From: JAQVQN01 sp964557205
GTDB lineage: Bacteria; Verrucomicrobiota; Kiritimatiellia; RFP12; UBA1067
Reading direction: 5' to 3'
DNA: 9,501 nt
NCBI GenBank assembly: GCA_964557205.1
Contig: CAZKZI010000127.1
Coordinates: 1 to 9,501, forward strand
Numbering within the stretch: position 1 is the stretch's first letter; each line of letters starts with the position of its first letter. Position numbers and translations under genes: made by a program. The notes beneath the pieces were generated by a model. That model was not told the origin of the DNA. It saw nothing but the letters and a program-made list of their open reading frames with translations, and searched no databases. Of this stretch, positions 1-6,125 are shown in pieces.

Positions 1-1
1 C

Positions 2-124
2 CTGTGGCAATTTGAGGTGCAGGGGCTCGAAACCGTGGTGGGCATCGACGCTCATGGCAGAGACCTCTACGGCGAGATACGGGAAGTCTCGGCAAAGCGG
101 CTCGGTGCGATGCAACGTAGTTGA
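2..124 (+). CDS. 3' end of an unidentified gene (partial)
   Basis: The frame is open from the window edge and codes for about 40 C-terminal residues ending in GAMQRS before a TGA stop. Third codon positions are rich in G and C, as in the clear genes here, which favours this frame. Frame 3 is also open over the same bases but has a less protein-like composition. The tail contains VVGIDAHGRDLYGE and looks like the end of a soluble domain, but it is too short to assign to a family. A gap of about 100 bases separates it from the next gene, and that gap contains a candidate promoter, so it is probably a separate transcription unit. Confidence 0.5.
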   Translation: MWQFEVQGLETVVGIDAHGRDLYGEIREVSAKRLGAMQRS

Positions 125-145
125 ATCGCACATCTGCATTTCCGC

Positions 146-174
146 TTGCCTGCCGGGCGCGTAGAACTTACTAT
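146..174 (+). promoter_or_regulatory. Candidate sigma70-type promoter for the GH109-like gene
   Basis: TTGCCT at 146-151 and TACTAT at 169-174 are separated by 17 bases, and each matches four of six consensus positions. Transcription would begin near 181. That leaves a leader of about 45 bases before the ATG at 227 but only about 10 before the ATG at 191, which agrees with 227 as the true start. The call rests on pattern matching alone, and PVC-group promoters are poorly known. Confidence 0.3.
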
Positions 175-215
175 CTCAAATAATTGTTGAATGAAGTTTT
201 TACAACAGAAAAAAC

Positions 216-222
216 AGGGAAG
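216..222 (+). promoter_or_regulatory. Ribosome binding site that decides the GH109-like start
   Basis: AGGGAAG lies four bases before the ATG at 227. The in-frame ATG at 191 has no purine-rich site in front of it. Starting at 227 also places the twin-arginine motif within the first eight residues, as is usual for Tat signals. Confidence 0.55.
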
Positions 223-226
223 AAAA

Positions 227-1645
227 ATGTCTTATAGAGCCTCGCGGCGCGATTTCCTGAAACTTTCAGCCCTAGCTGGCTATGGTGCGGTGGCCGCGCA
301 AACATTGAAGCCAGCGGCGGCGCGCGCCCAGGTTGCTGCCGCAGGCGGCACGGCGATGGGTTTGAGAATGCCCAAAATGGAGCGTGTGCGCGTAGGCTTC
401 ATCGGTCTGGGCGCGCGCGGCAGCGGTCATCTGGGGGATATGCTTAAGATCGAAGGGGCAGAGGTCACGGTGCTGTGCGACAACCACCAGCCCACGCTGG
501 AGCGTGCGGTCAAGCGCGTGGTGGACGCGGGGCGTGCGCAGCCCGCGGCTTTCGGGGACGGCCCGGAAGCCTACAAAAAGATGCTAGAGCGCGAAGACGT
601 CGATATCGTCTATATCGCCACGCCGTGGGAGTTACACACGCCGCAGGCGCTAGACGTGCTGCGGGCCGGCAAGCACGCGTTCATCGAGGTGCCCGCCGCT
701 ATCACGCTAGACGAGTGCTGGGCACTGGTTGACACGGCGGAACGGACGCGGCGCCACTGCATGATGCTCGAGAACGTCAACTACGGGCGTGAGGAGCTGA
801 TGGTGCTGAACATGGTTCGGCAGGGGTTGTTCGGCGAACTGCTGCACGGCGAGGCCGCCTACATACACGAGCTTAGGGGGCAGATGAAACAGGTGGATCA
901 TGGTACAGGCTCGTGGCGGACGCTGCACTATGCGCGCCGCACCGGCAACCTCTATCCGACTCACGGGCTGGGGCCGGTGGCGCAGTACATGGGCATCAAC
1001 CAGGGCGACCGTTTCGATTATCTGAGTTCGGTTTCCTCGCCTGTCGCCGGACGGCCGCTGTTCGCGCGGGATAATTTTCCGGCAGACCACAAGTGGAACC
1101 AGATCAAGGAATGGCGGTGCGGCGACATCAGCACCACGATCATCAAGACCGTCAAAGGACGCTCGCTCATGGTGCAGTGGGACGAGACTTCGCCGCGCCC
1201 CTACACCCGCCACAACCTGATTCAGGGCACGCGCGGCACCTTTGCGGGCTTTCCCAACCGCATCGCCCTGGATTATAAGAAAGAGGATCTGCCGGCACCG
1301 GTGCAGAAGGCGCTGGGCGACAAGCCGCGCATGAACTACCACGCCTGGGATCAGGATATGGGGCCTTGGTTCGAGGCCTACGACCATCCGCTCTGGAAGC
1401 GGATGGGGGTTGAGGCGAAACGGATCGGCGGCCACGGCGGCATGGATTTCATCATGAACTGGCGCGTGATCTACTGTCTGCGTAATGGCGAGCCGCTGGA
1501 TCAGACCGTGTATGACGCGGCCGCCTGGAGCGTGATCGGCCCGTTGAGCGCGGATTCCGTCACGCACCGCAGCAGGTCGGTGGACGTGCCGGACTTCACC
1601 CGCGGCGTGTGGGAAAAGACCCAGCCGCTGGGCATCATGTCTTGA
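227..1645 (+). CDS. Tat-exported GH109-like glycosidase (Gfo/Idh/MocA fold)
   Basis: This is a 472-residue NAD-dependent enzyme of the Gfo/Idh/MocA fold, closest to glycoside hydrolase family 109, whose founder is the Elizabethkingia alpha-N-acetylgalactosaminidase. GH109 enzymes keep NAD tightly bound and cleave the glycoside through transient oxidation of the sugar. The N-terminus has a near-perfect Tat motif, SRRDFLK at residues 6-12, then a hydrophobic stretch and an Ala-rich AARAQ likely cleavage region near 31-35. Export folded with its cofactor is therefore expected. The Rossmann motif GFIGLGARG is at 57-65. Residues matching the GH109 active site, recalled from the founder, are all present: E154 in EVP, Y186, Y243 and H246 in LYPTHG, Y326 in RPY, and H403 in GHGGMD. 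Substrate is not shown by sequence; a generic Gfo/Idh/MocA oxidoreductase remains possible. An alternative start lies at 191. The next gene begins 52 bases downstream. Confidence 0.88.
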   Translation: MSYRASRRDFLKLSALAGYGAVAAQTLKPAAARAQVAAAGGTAMGLRMPKMERVRVGFIGLGARGSGHLGDMLKIEGAEVTVLCDNHQPTLERAVKRVVDAGRAQPAAFGDGPEAYKKMLEREDVDIVYIATPWELHTPQALDVLRAGKHAFIEVPAAITLDECWALVDTAERTRRHCMMLENVNYGREELMVLNMVRQGLFGELLHGEAAYIHELRGQMKQVDHGTGSWRTLHYARRTGNLYPTHGLGPVAQYMGINQGDRFDYLSSVSSPVAGRPLFARDNFPADHKWNQIKEWRCGDISTTIIKTVKGRSLMVQWDETSPRPYTRHNLIQGTRGTFAGFPNRIALDYKKEDLPAPVQKALGDKPRMNYHAWDQDMGPWFEAYDHPLWKRMGVEAKRIGGHGGMDFIMNWRVIYCLRNGEPLDQTVYDAAAWSVIGPLSADSVTHRSRSVDVPDFTRGVWEKTQPLGIMS

Positions 1646-1697
1646 GCTGGGCGCTACAGGGTATAGGCCGCCAATTCAAAAAAAGAGAGTGTGAATC

Positions 1698-2201
1698 ATG
1701 GAACTTAGCTTAGAACAACGTCAGTCGGTAATTGATCGGGTGGCCAAGGGGGCTTCGCTTTCAGAAGTCCAGAAAATGCTGAAGGAGCAGTTCGGCATTT
1801 CCATGACCTTCATGGATGTGCGGCTGCTGGTGCTTGAGATCGGGGCGGAGGTCAAGGACAAGCCGGAACCGGAGCCGAAAAAACCGGCTGAAACTGGCCT
1901 TGCCGGCGAAGGCGCGGCAGACGATCCTTATGCGGACGAAGACGACGATGGCCCCGTCAGCCCGGAGGGCGATGGGGCGGGAGCTCTGGTCAGCCTGTCG
2001 CTTGACCGGGTGATGGCGCCGGGAGCGATGGTCAGCGGCGATGTGACCTTCTCGGACGGTGTCAAGGCGCATTGGCTGATAGACCAATACGGGCGCTTCG
2101 GTCTCGAACCTGAAAAACCCGGTTATCAGCCGTCGAACGCCGACATGCAGTCTTTTCAGACGCAGCTAAAAATGGAGCTGCGACGCCACGGATACGCGTG
2201 A
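1698..2201 (+). CDS. Conserved hypothetical protein with acidic linker
   Basis: No function is known to me for this 167-residue protein. It has no signal peptide or membrane segment, so it should be cytoplasmic. Residues 1-53 are predicted helical (LEQRQSVIDRVAKGASLSEVQKMLKEQF) and resemble a small helix-turn-helix-like or protein-binding unit. Residues 54-95 form a low-complexity linker, first Lys/Pro/Glu-rich and then strongly acidic (YADEDDDG). Residues 96-167 look like a compact beta domain with SGDVTFSDGVKAHWLIDQYGRFGL followed by a C-terminal helix. The pattern, including the DQYGR and PGY...S..D motifs, resembles an uncharacterised family I associate with Verrucomicrobia. The ATG follows AAGAGAG with about eight bases of spacing, a weak ribosome site. 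Its stop lies 23 bases before proC, so co-transcription is likely. Confidence 0.75.
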   Translation: MELSLEQRQSVIDRVAKGASLSEVQKMLKEQFGISMTFMDVRLLVLEIGAEVKDKPEPEPKKPAETGLAGEGAADDPYADEDDDGPVSPEGDGAGALVSLSLDRVMAPGAMVSGDVTFSDGVKAHWLIDQYGRFGLEPEKPGYQPSNADMQSFQTQLKMELRRHGYA

Positions 2202-2214
2202 TTGCGTCAAGACA

Positions 2215-2219
2215 AAGGA
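2215..2219 (+). promoter_or_regulatory. Ribosome binding site that decides the proC start
   Basis: AAGGA lies five bases before the ATG at 2225. The longer in-frame GTG at 2198 overlaps the stop of the upstream gene, has no such site, and would add nine residues before the canonical MKIGFLGAG start of ProC. Confidence 0.6.
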
Positions 2220-2224
2220 AAGTG

Positions 2225-3028
2225 ATGAAAATAGGTTTTTTAGGAGCCGGCAAGATGGCGGAGGCGATTCTATCCGCTGCGGTCGAGATTGGTATTTGCA
2301 GTCCGTGGGAGGTGACGGCCTGCGACATCGCTGCCGCGCGCCGCAAACTGATAGAGAAAAACTATGGCGCGGTTGTGACAGACAGCGCCATGCAGACGGC
2401 CAAAAATTGCAAGGTATTGATTTTGGCGGTCAAGCCGCAGGATTTAGATGCGCTGCTGCGGGAAATCCGTCCGGCGTTGACGGAAAAGCACCTGCTGATC
2501 TCCATTGCCGCGGGCAAGACCTTGGCGGCGCTTAAAAAGGCGGCAGGCGGCAAGCCACGCCTGGTGCGGGTCATGCCCAACCTGGCTCTGCTGGCGCAGG
2601 AGGGCATGAGCGTTTATTGTGCGGCAAAAAACATCAAAGCCGCCGACAAACGTTTGGCCACACGGCTTTTCGGCAGTGCCGGCGCGGTGTTGGAATTGCC
2701 GGAAAAGCATTTCGACGCTGCGACCGCCCTGAGCGGCTCCGGTCCGGCTTTCGTGGCCTATTTCATGCAGGCGATGATCGAGGGTGCTCTGGCTTTAAAA
2801 TTGCCGGCGGACGCCGCCGTCCTGCTGGCCAGCCAGACCCTGATCGGCACGGGGATTTATCTGCAGAACACGGGACGCGACACGGCGGAGTTCATGCAGG
2901 CGGTGGCCTCGCCGCAAGGTACGACTGCGGCAGGTCTGGCCGTGCTGGAACTGTCGGATATGCGCGAGGTTGTTTGCAAGACGCTGGCGGCTGCGGCGGA
3001 GCGCAGTGCCGAGCTAAAGCGCGCGTGA
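2225..3028 (+). CDS. proC: Pyrroline-5-carboxylate reductase
   Basis: This enzyme catalyses the last step of proline synthesis, reducing 1-pyrroline-5-carboxylate to proline with NAD(P)H in the cytoplasm. The 267-residue length is typical for the family. The Rossmann motif GFLGAGKMA is at residues 4-12, the coenzyme-binding AVKPQ at 68-72, and RVMPN at 115-119. The family signature in the C-terminal helical dimerisation domain is intact, with ALSGSGPAF at 168-176 and SPQGTTAAGL at 229-238. No key residue is missing. No proA or proB is nearby, so the rest of the pathway must be elsewhere. The gene sits 23 bases after the hypothetical gene and 12 bases before the TM1266-type gene, which argues for one transcript. 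Confidence 0.96.
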   Translation: MKIGFLGAGKMAEAILSAAVEIGICSPWEVTACDIAAARRKLIEKNYGAVVTDSAMQTAKNCKVLILAVKPQDLDALLREIRPALTEKHLLISIAAGKTLAALKKAAGGKPRLVRVMPNLALLAQEGMSVYCAAKNIKAADKRLATRLFGSAGAVLELPEKHFDAATALSGSGPAFVAYFMQAMIEGALALKLPADAAVLLASQTLIGTGIYLQNTGRDTAEFMQAVASPQGTTAAGLAVLELSDMREVVCKTLAAAAERSAELKRA

Positions 3029-3040
3029 GGTGAATGTGTT

Positions 3041-3334
3041 ATGGAGCAGCGGATCGGGTTTGTCGGGATTATACTGGAAAAACACGACAGTGTTGATGCG
3101 GTGAACCATATCATATCGGAACACTCCGGTCTTATACTGGCTCGGGTGGGGTTGCCGTGCCGCGAAAAACATATTGCGGTCATCACGCTGGTGGTGGAGG
3201 CCACTACCGACGAGTTGGGAAAGTTCACTGGACAGATCGGGCGCGTTGACGGCGTTTCGGTCAAATCAGGTCTTTCCAAGCAGGCCAAGGCCGGAACTGT
3301 CGTCATGCCGGATAAGTGTCTTATGGCCAAGTAA
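3041..3334 (+). CDS. TM1266-type iron-only hydrogenase system putative regulator (ACT-like)
   Basis: This 97-residue protein resembles the TM1266 family, small ACT/NikR-C-terminal-like proteins found beside [FeFe]-hydrogenase maturation genes and annotated as putative regulators; their biochemical role is not settled. Visible family features are the opening strand RIGFVGIILE (4-13), a helix with NHIISEH (22-28), the ARVGLPCREKHIAVITLVV segment (34-52), and GQIGRVDGVSVKSGLSK (64-80). The fold should be one beta-alpha-beta-beta-alpha-beta unit that oligomerises. The last 17 residues extend past the usual end and may be disordered. A GAGGTGA ribosome site overlapping the proC stop lies seven bases before the ATG. 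No hydrogenase or hydE/F/G gene is in the window, so it stands apart from its usual partners. A plain amino-acid-sensing ACT protein is the main alternative. Confidence 0.8.
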   Translation: MEQRIGFVGIILEKHDSVDAVNHIISEHSGLILARVGLPCREKHIAVITLVVEATTDELGKFTGQIGRVDGVSVKSGLSKQAKAGTVVMPDKCLMAK

Positions 3335-3336
3335 CA

Positions 3337-3355
3337 GCGATAAAAAGCCTATCGC
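3337..3355 (+). repeat. Short perfect inverted repeat before the mutase gene
   Basis: GCGATA at 3337-3342 and TATCGC at 3350-3355 are perfect reverse complements around a seven-base loop, starting two bases after the stop of the TM1266-type gene. No T-run follows, so it is not a canonical intrinsic terminator. TTGACA at 3357-3362, a perfect -35 hexamer, follows directly, but no good -10 lies at the right distance (GAGACT at 3380-3385 is poor). It may be an mRNA stem-loop, an operator, or chance. Confidence 0.3.
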
Positions 3356-3396
3356 ATTGACACGGGGGCGAGTCTTTGCGAGACTACACCCCCGTC

Positions 3397-4578
3397 ATGA
3401 AACCATACAAGACCGTTCTTTTTCTCGGCGACGGCATGGCCGACGAGCCAGTGGCCGAACTAGGCAGGCGCACCCCTTTGCAGGTTGCCCAAACCCACCA
3501 TATGGATGCCATAGCGCGCCTCGGACGCAGCGGCTCGATGTTAACCCTGCCGGACGGGTTTCCGACATCGAGCGATGTAGCCAACATGTCGGTGCTGGGG
3601 TGCAATCTGGCCACTGAGATGTGCGGGAGAGGGCCGTTGGAGGCTGTCGGCCAAGGCATTAAACTGAGGCCGGATGACATCGTTTTTCGTATGAACCTCG
3701 TGTCGGTCGATGCTGCCGGCATACTGCGGGATTTTTCCGGCGGCCATATATTACAGGCTGACGCGGAAGAGGCAGTGCGGCTTTTGAATGAGAACTTAGG
3801 CAGTGAAAAGGTGCGCTTTTATGCTGGTGTCAGCTACCGCAACCTGCTGGTCCTGTCAGGTTCAGAGTTCAGCGCGAACATCTCTTACGACAAGCCCGAC
3901 GACAATCACGGCGAGACCGTGGCCAAACACATGCCGCGCACCAAATCGAACGAGGGCATACACACTGCGGATGTGCTGCGCGAACTGATCGAGCGCGCTG
4001 CCAAAGTCCTGGCAGGCCGCGAGGCCAACAACATCTGGCCATGGAGCGGCGGCAAGGCTGGGGCGCTCCACAACCTTTGCGAAAGGTACGGTGTACGCGC
4101 GGCGGTGATTTCGGCGGTAGACGTGATCAACGGCCTAGGAGCTTGCTTGGGCATGGATGTGATCCGGGTGCCCGGCGCCACCGGTTACATCGACACCAAT
4201 TACGAAGGCAAGGCCGATGCTGCGCTCAAGGCGCTGGCGGACGGCTACGATTTTATATACGTGCATGTCGAAGCCATCGACGAGGTTTCGCACGCCCAAG
4301 ATTTGCTACTTAAGATTCGGGCCATCGAGGATTTCGACCGGCGGCTGGTGGGCCGTGTCATGAAGGCGGCAGGGCCGGATGTGGCGTACTGTGTGCTGCC
4401 CGACCATCCGGTGCCGCTGGCCACCGGCAAGCACACCCGCACGCCTGTGCCGGTGGCGGTCTATCAGCCCGACGTGGAGCCGGACGGCATAGAGAGTTTT
4501 GACGAAATATCCGCGCCGCAAGGCGCGCTCGGCCGCTTCCGGGGTTCCGGCCTGATGGATCTGCTGCTGAAAAGTTAG
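3397..4578 (+). CDS. apgM: Archaeal-type cofactor-independent phosphoglycerate mutase or proposed homoserine kinase
   Basis: This is a 393-residue alkaline-phosphatase-superfamily enzyme of the ApgM type. In the mutase reaction it interconverts 3- and 2-phosphoglycerate through a phosphoserine and two metal ions. A bacterial clade of the same family is annotated as a proposed homoserine kinase, acting in threonine synthesis. Motifs seen are GDGMAD (11-16, metal), SSDVANMSVLG with the likely nucleophile S59 (58-68), RGPLEAVGQGI (78-88), the insert domain around 95-270 with NNIWPWSGGKA, VHVEAIDEVSHAQD (289-302, metal), and DHPVP...GKHTRTPVPV (336-353, metal). All catalytic blocks appear intact. 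The ATG at 3397 fits the expected N-terminus but lacks a clear ribosome site; a TTG at 3376 is the alternative, with a G-rich stretch about eight bases ahead. Which reaction it performs cannot be decided here; neighbouring proC and tyrA fit either role weakly. Confidence 0.88.
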   Translation: MKPYKTVLFLGDGMADEPVAELGRRTPLQVAQTHHMDAIARLGRSGSMLTLPDGFPTSSDVANMSVLGCNLATEMCGRGPLEAVGQGIKLRPDDIVFRMNLVSVDAAGILRDFSGGHILQADAEEAVRLLNENLGSEKVRFYAGVSYRNLLVLSGSEFSANISYDKPDDNHGETVAKHMPRTKSNEGIHTADVLRELIERAAKVLAGREANNIWPWSGGKAGALHNLCERYGVRAAVISAVDVINGLGACLGMDVIRVPGATGYIDTNYEGKADAALKALADGYDFIYVHVEAIDEVSHAQDLLLKIRAIEDFDRRLVGRVMKAAGPDVAYCVLPDHPVPLATGKHTRTPVPVAVYQPDVEPDGIESFDEISAPQGALGRFRGSGLMDLLLKS

Positions 4579-4610
4579 CGCGCGAAGATTCTCGGTACGC
4601 AATGGCGCCG

Positions 4611-5972
4611 TCAGCCTTCCACGTTTCGGACATAACGCGGCGCACGTCCGAAAGTATCCTCCATTTCGGCCCATAGCAACCCCAGCCGGATCGTAAGGAA
4701 GGTCATGCTCACGGCCGTGAGAATCGCTATAACGCCCATCATGTAACCTCCAACCGCCATGTTAAGCATGATGAAAAGTGTGCAGACCAGCGAGGCCAGG
4801 AACATGGCCTGACCAGCCAGCACCGCGTTCGGCCGGCGACGCCAGGCGGCTAGGCCTTCCGCATGGCCGCGCAGGGATTGCAGTATCGGCAGTATCGTTA
4901 CCAGCAGCATGGCGCGCATGGCTAGCGGTATGTCGATGCAGGGCAGGTTCTGGATCGATCCGAAATACCAGTGCGCCACGGCGGGTATCTGGCCTATCAG
5001 CGGCACTAGTGACAGCAGACAACCCGAAACCACGCCGAACCGAAAGACCCGGTGATCGAGCTTGTCGCGCGGCGGGAAAGAGATCGCCACCGTTTGCATG
5101 CGCAGCGCGGCGAAGCCGACTGGATTGACAATCCCCATGGTTATGTAATGAATGGGCAACATGCGGGCCGGTTCCGGCGCACGGGCTATGAAAGCGCCGA
5201 TCATGAACCCCGAGACTGCGAGCAGCACGCCGCCGAAAGAGAGCGGTATACTGAACAGGAACTGGCCTTTAATGCCCACCGACGGCTCTTCCTCAGGCTG
5301 AAGTTGCCTGACGAACGGTCGGGCCATGCGGTAAGCTATCAGGGTCTCGATGGCTATCGGCAGCGTTATGGCTAACACTCCCATACGGTGCCCGGTCCAC
5401 CCTTGGCTCACAAAGAGCGGAACCAGTGCCACAGTCATGCCTATGCGGAACAGGGTGGTCAGGTTCACGGCCAGACCAGCTCGCGCGTTATACAGCGCCA
5501 CCAACGGCTGGTTGCGCATAACTACCAAGATCAGCATGGGCACGCTTAAGAAAAGGACCTCGCCGGCCACGGAAGCCATCGGATTCTGCAACCCCAGCAT
5601 GGTCTTAAAAATCAAGGTGTTTAACGGTGGCGCATAGAGCAACAGTTGAATCAGAGTAAGGATCAGGCAGAAATTTCGGTTCAGTGTGCTGAATTGACGG
5701 AACCCCTCCGCGCTTCTGCCGAACACCATGCCGGTGGTCAACATACCTCCGCTGAGCGCGACGATCACGAACATGACCGCTTGACCTTGCGCGAAGGCCG
5801 CAAGATCGACAACTCCGTTGCGGCCGTGCGACACTACTGCCGCCACCAGCGGATAAGTGAGACTCTGAGAAATCGCCTGTATCAGCAGTGGCACATAAAA
5901 TTTTGTTGCGCGCCACGGAGTGTAATCATCCGTGTGCGATCCGTGACCGGAGAACGCTTGCATGGCCAACAT
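4611..5972 (-). CDS. MOP-superfamily-like 12-helix membrane transporter, ANKH-like
   Basis: This is a 453-residue integral membrane protein with about 12 hydrophobic segments in two halves: roughly 24-215, a charged loop RQLQPEEEP near 222-230, then 236-432. Two similar six-helix halves are the hallmark of MATE/polysaccharide-flippase (MOP) transporters. The second half has SLRGHAEGLAAWRRRPNAVLAG (366-387), whose R-H-G spacing and following VLA recall the RAHLTGW...FVLA stretch of animal ANKH, a MOP member that exports small anions such as ATP, citrate or pyrophosphate. That link is by eye and weak. No signal peptide is expected. The start is uncertain: ATGs at 5972 and 5963 precede the first helix, neither with a ribosome site, and the frame stays open to an ATG at 6089, whose extra 39 residues look basic and non-conserved. 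The 3' end converges on the mutase gene, 32 bases away. Substrate unknown; a lipid-linked sugar flippase is an alternative. Confidence 0.75.
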   Translation of the reverse strand: MLAMQAFSGHGSHTDDYTPWRATKFYVPLLIQAISQSLTYPLVAAVVSHGRNGVVDLAAFAQGQAVMFVIVALSGGMLTTGMVFGRSAEGFRQFSTLNRNFCLILTLIQLLLYAPPLNTLIFKTMLGLQNPMASVAGEVLFLSVPMLILVVMRNQPLVALYNARAGLAVNLTTLFRIGMTVALVPLFVSQGWTGHRMGVLAITLPIAIETLIAYRMARPFVRQLQPEEEPSVGIKGQFLFSIPLSFGGVLLAVSGFMIGAFIARAPEPARMLPIHYITMGIVNPVGFAALRMQTVAISFPPRDKLDHRVFRFGVVSGCLLSLVPLIGQIPAVAHWYFGSIQNLPCIDIPLAMRAMLLVTILPILQSLRGHAEGLAAWRRRPNAVLAGQAMFLASLVCTLFIMLNMAVGGYMMGVIAILTAVSMTFLTIRLGLLWAEMEDTFGRAPRYVRNVEG

Positions 5973-6125
5973 AATATCAGGCAGGCCGGCAAAAGCAACA
6001 CGGCCTTGCAAAACCGTGCGGCGCGGATATCGGTTTTTTGCGCGTCGGCCTGTTTTTTGATGGTTTATTGGCAGGCCAGCATCTATCATTGTTCACTGTT
6101 TGCCAAAAAAGACAAAGGATGCGCC
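5973..6125. promoter_or_regulatory. Divergent intergenic region between two transporter genes
   Basis: This 153-base spacer must drive both the minus-strand MOP-like gene and the plus-strand phosphate transporter gene if 5972 and 6126 are the true starts. It has several T- and A-runs (for example near 6033-6038 and 6105-6110) unlike the flanking coding sequence. On the minus strand, TTGCTT (5998-5993) and TATTAT (5976-5971) are 16 bases apart, a weak promoter match. If real, it would favour the ATG at 5963 with almost no leader. I see no convincing plus-strand promoter and no recognisable Pho-box repeat. Confidence 0.45.
6115..6119 (+). promoter_or_regulatory. Ribosome binding site that decides the phosphate transporter start
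   Basis: AAGGA lies six bases before the ATG at 6126. The frame is open 160 codons further upstream to 5646, but that part is antisense to the MOP-like gene and reads as low-quality protein. The ATG at 6126 opens directly into a lipoprotein signal peptide, which settles the choice. Confidence 0.7.

Noticed and set aside
707..1567. A 286-codon open frame on the minus strand inside the GH109-like gene
   Set aside because: It lies wholly antisense to a gene with clear family motifs, and its translation has no recognisable motif. GC-rich codon use commonly leaves such frames open.
4579..4610. A shared bidirectional terminator between the convergent mutase and MOP-like genes
   Set aside because: The 32 bases contain only a short GGCGCC palindrome and no stable stem with a T-run on either strand.
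5973..6089. A 39-residue N-terminal extension of the MOP-like protein
   Set aside because: The ATG at 6089 has no ribosome site, the extra residues are basic and unstructured, and it would bring the start to within 36 bases of the divergent gene's start.
5646..6125. A 160-codon upstream extension of the phosphate transporter frame
   Set aside because: It is antisense to most of the first helices of the MOP-like gene and has no domain-like content. A good ribosome site and lipoprotein signal begin at 6126.
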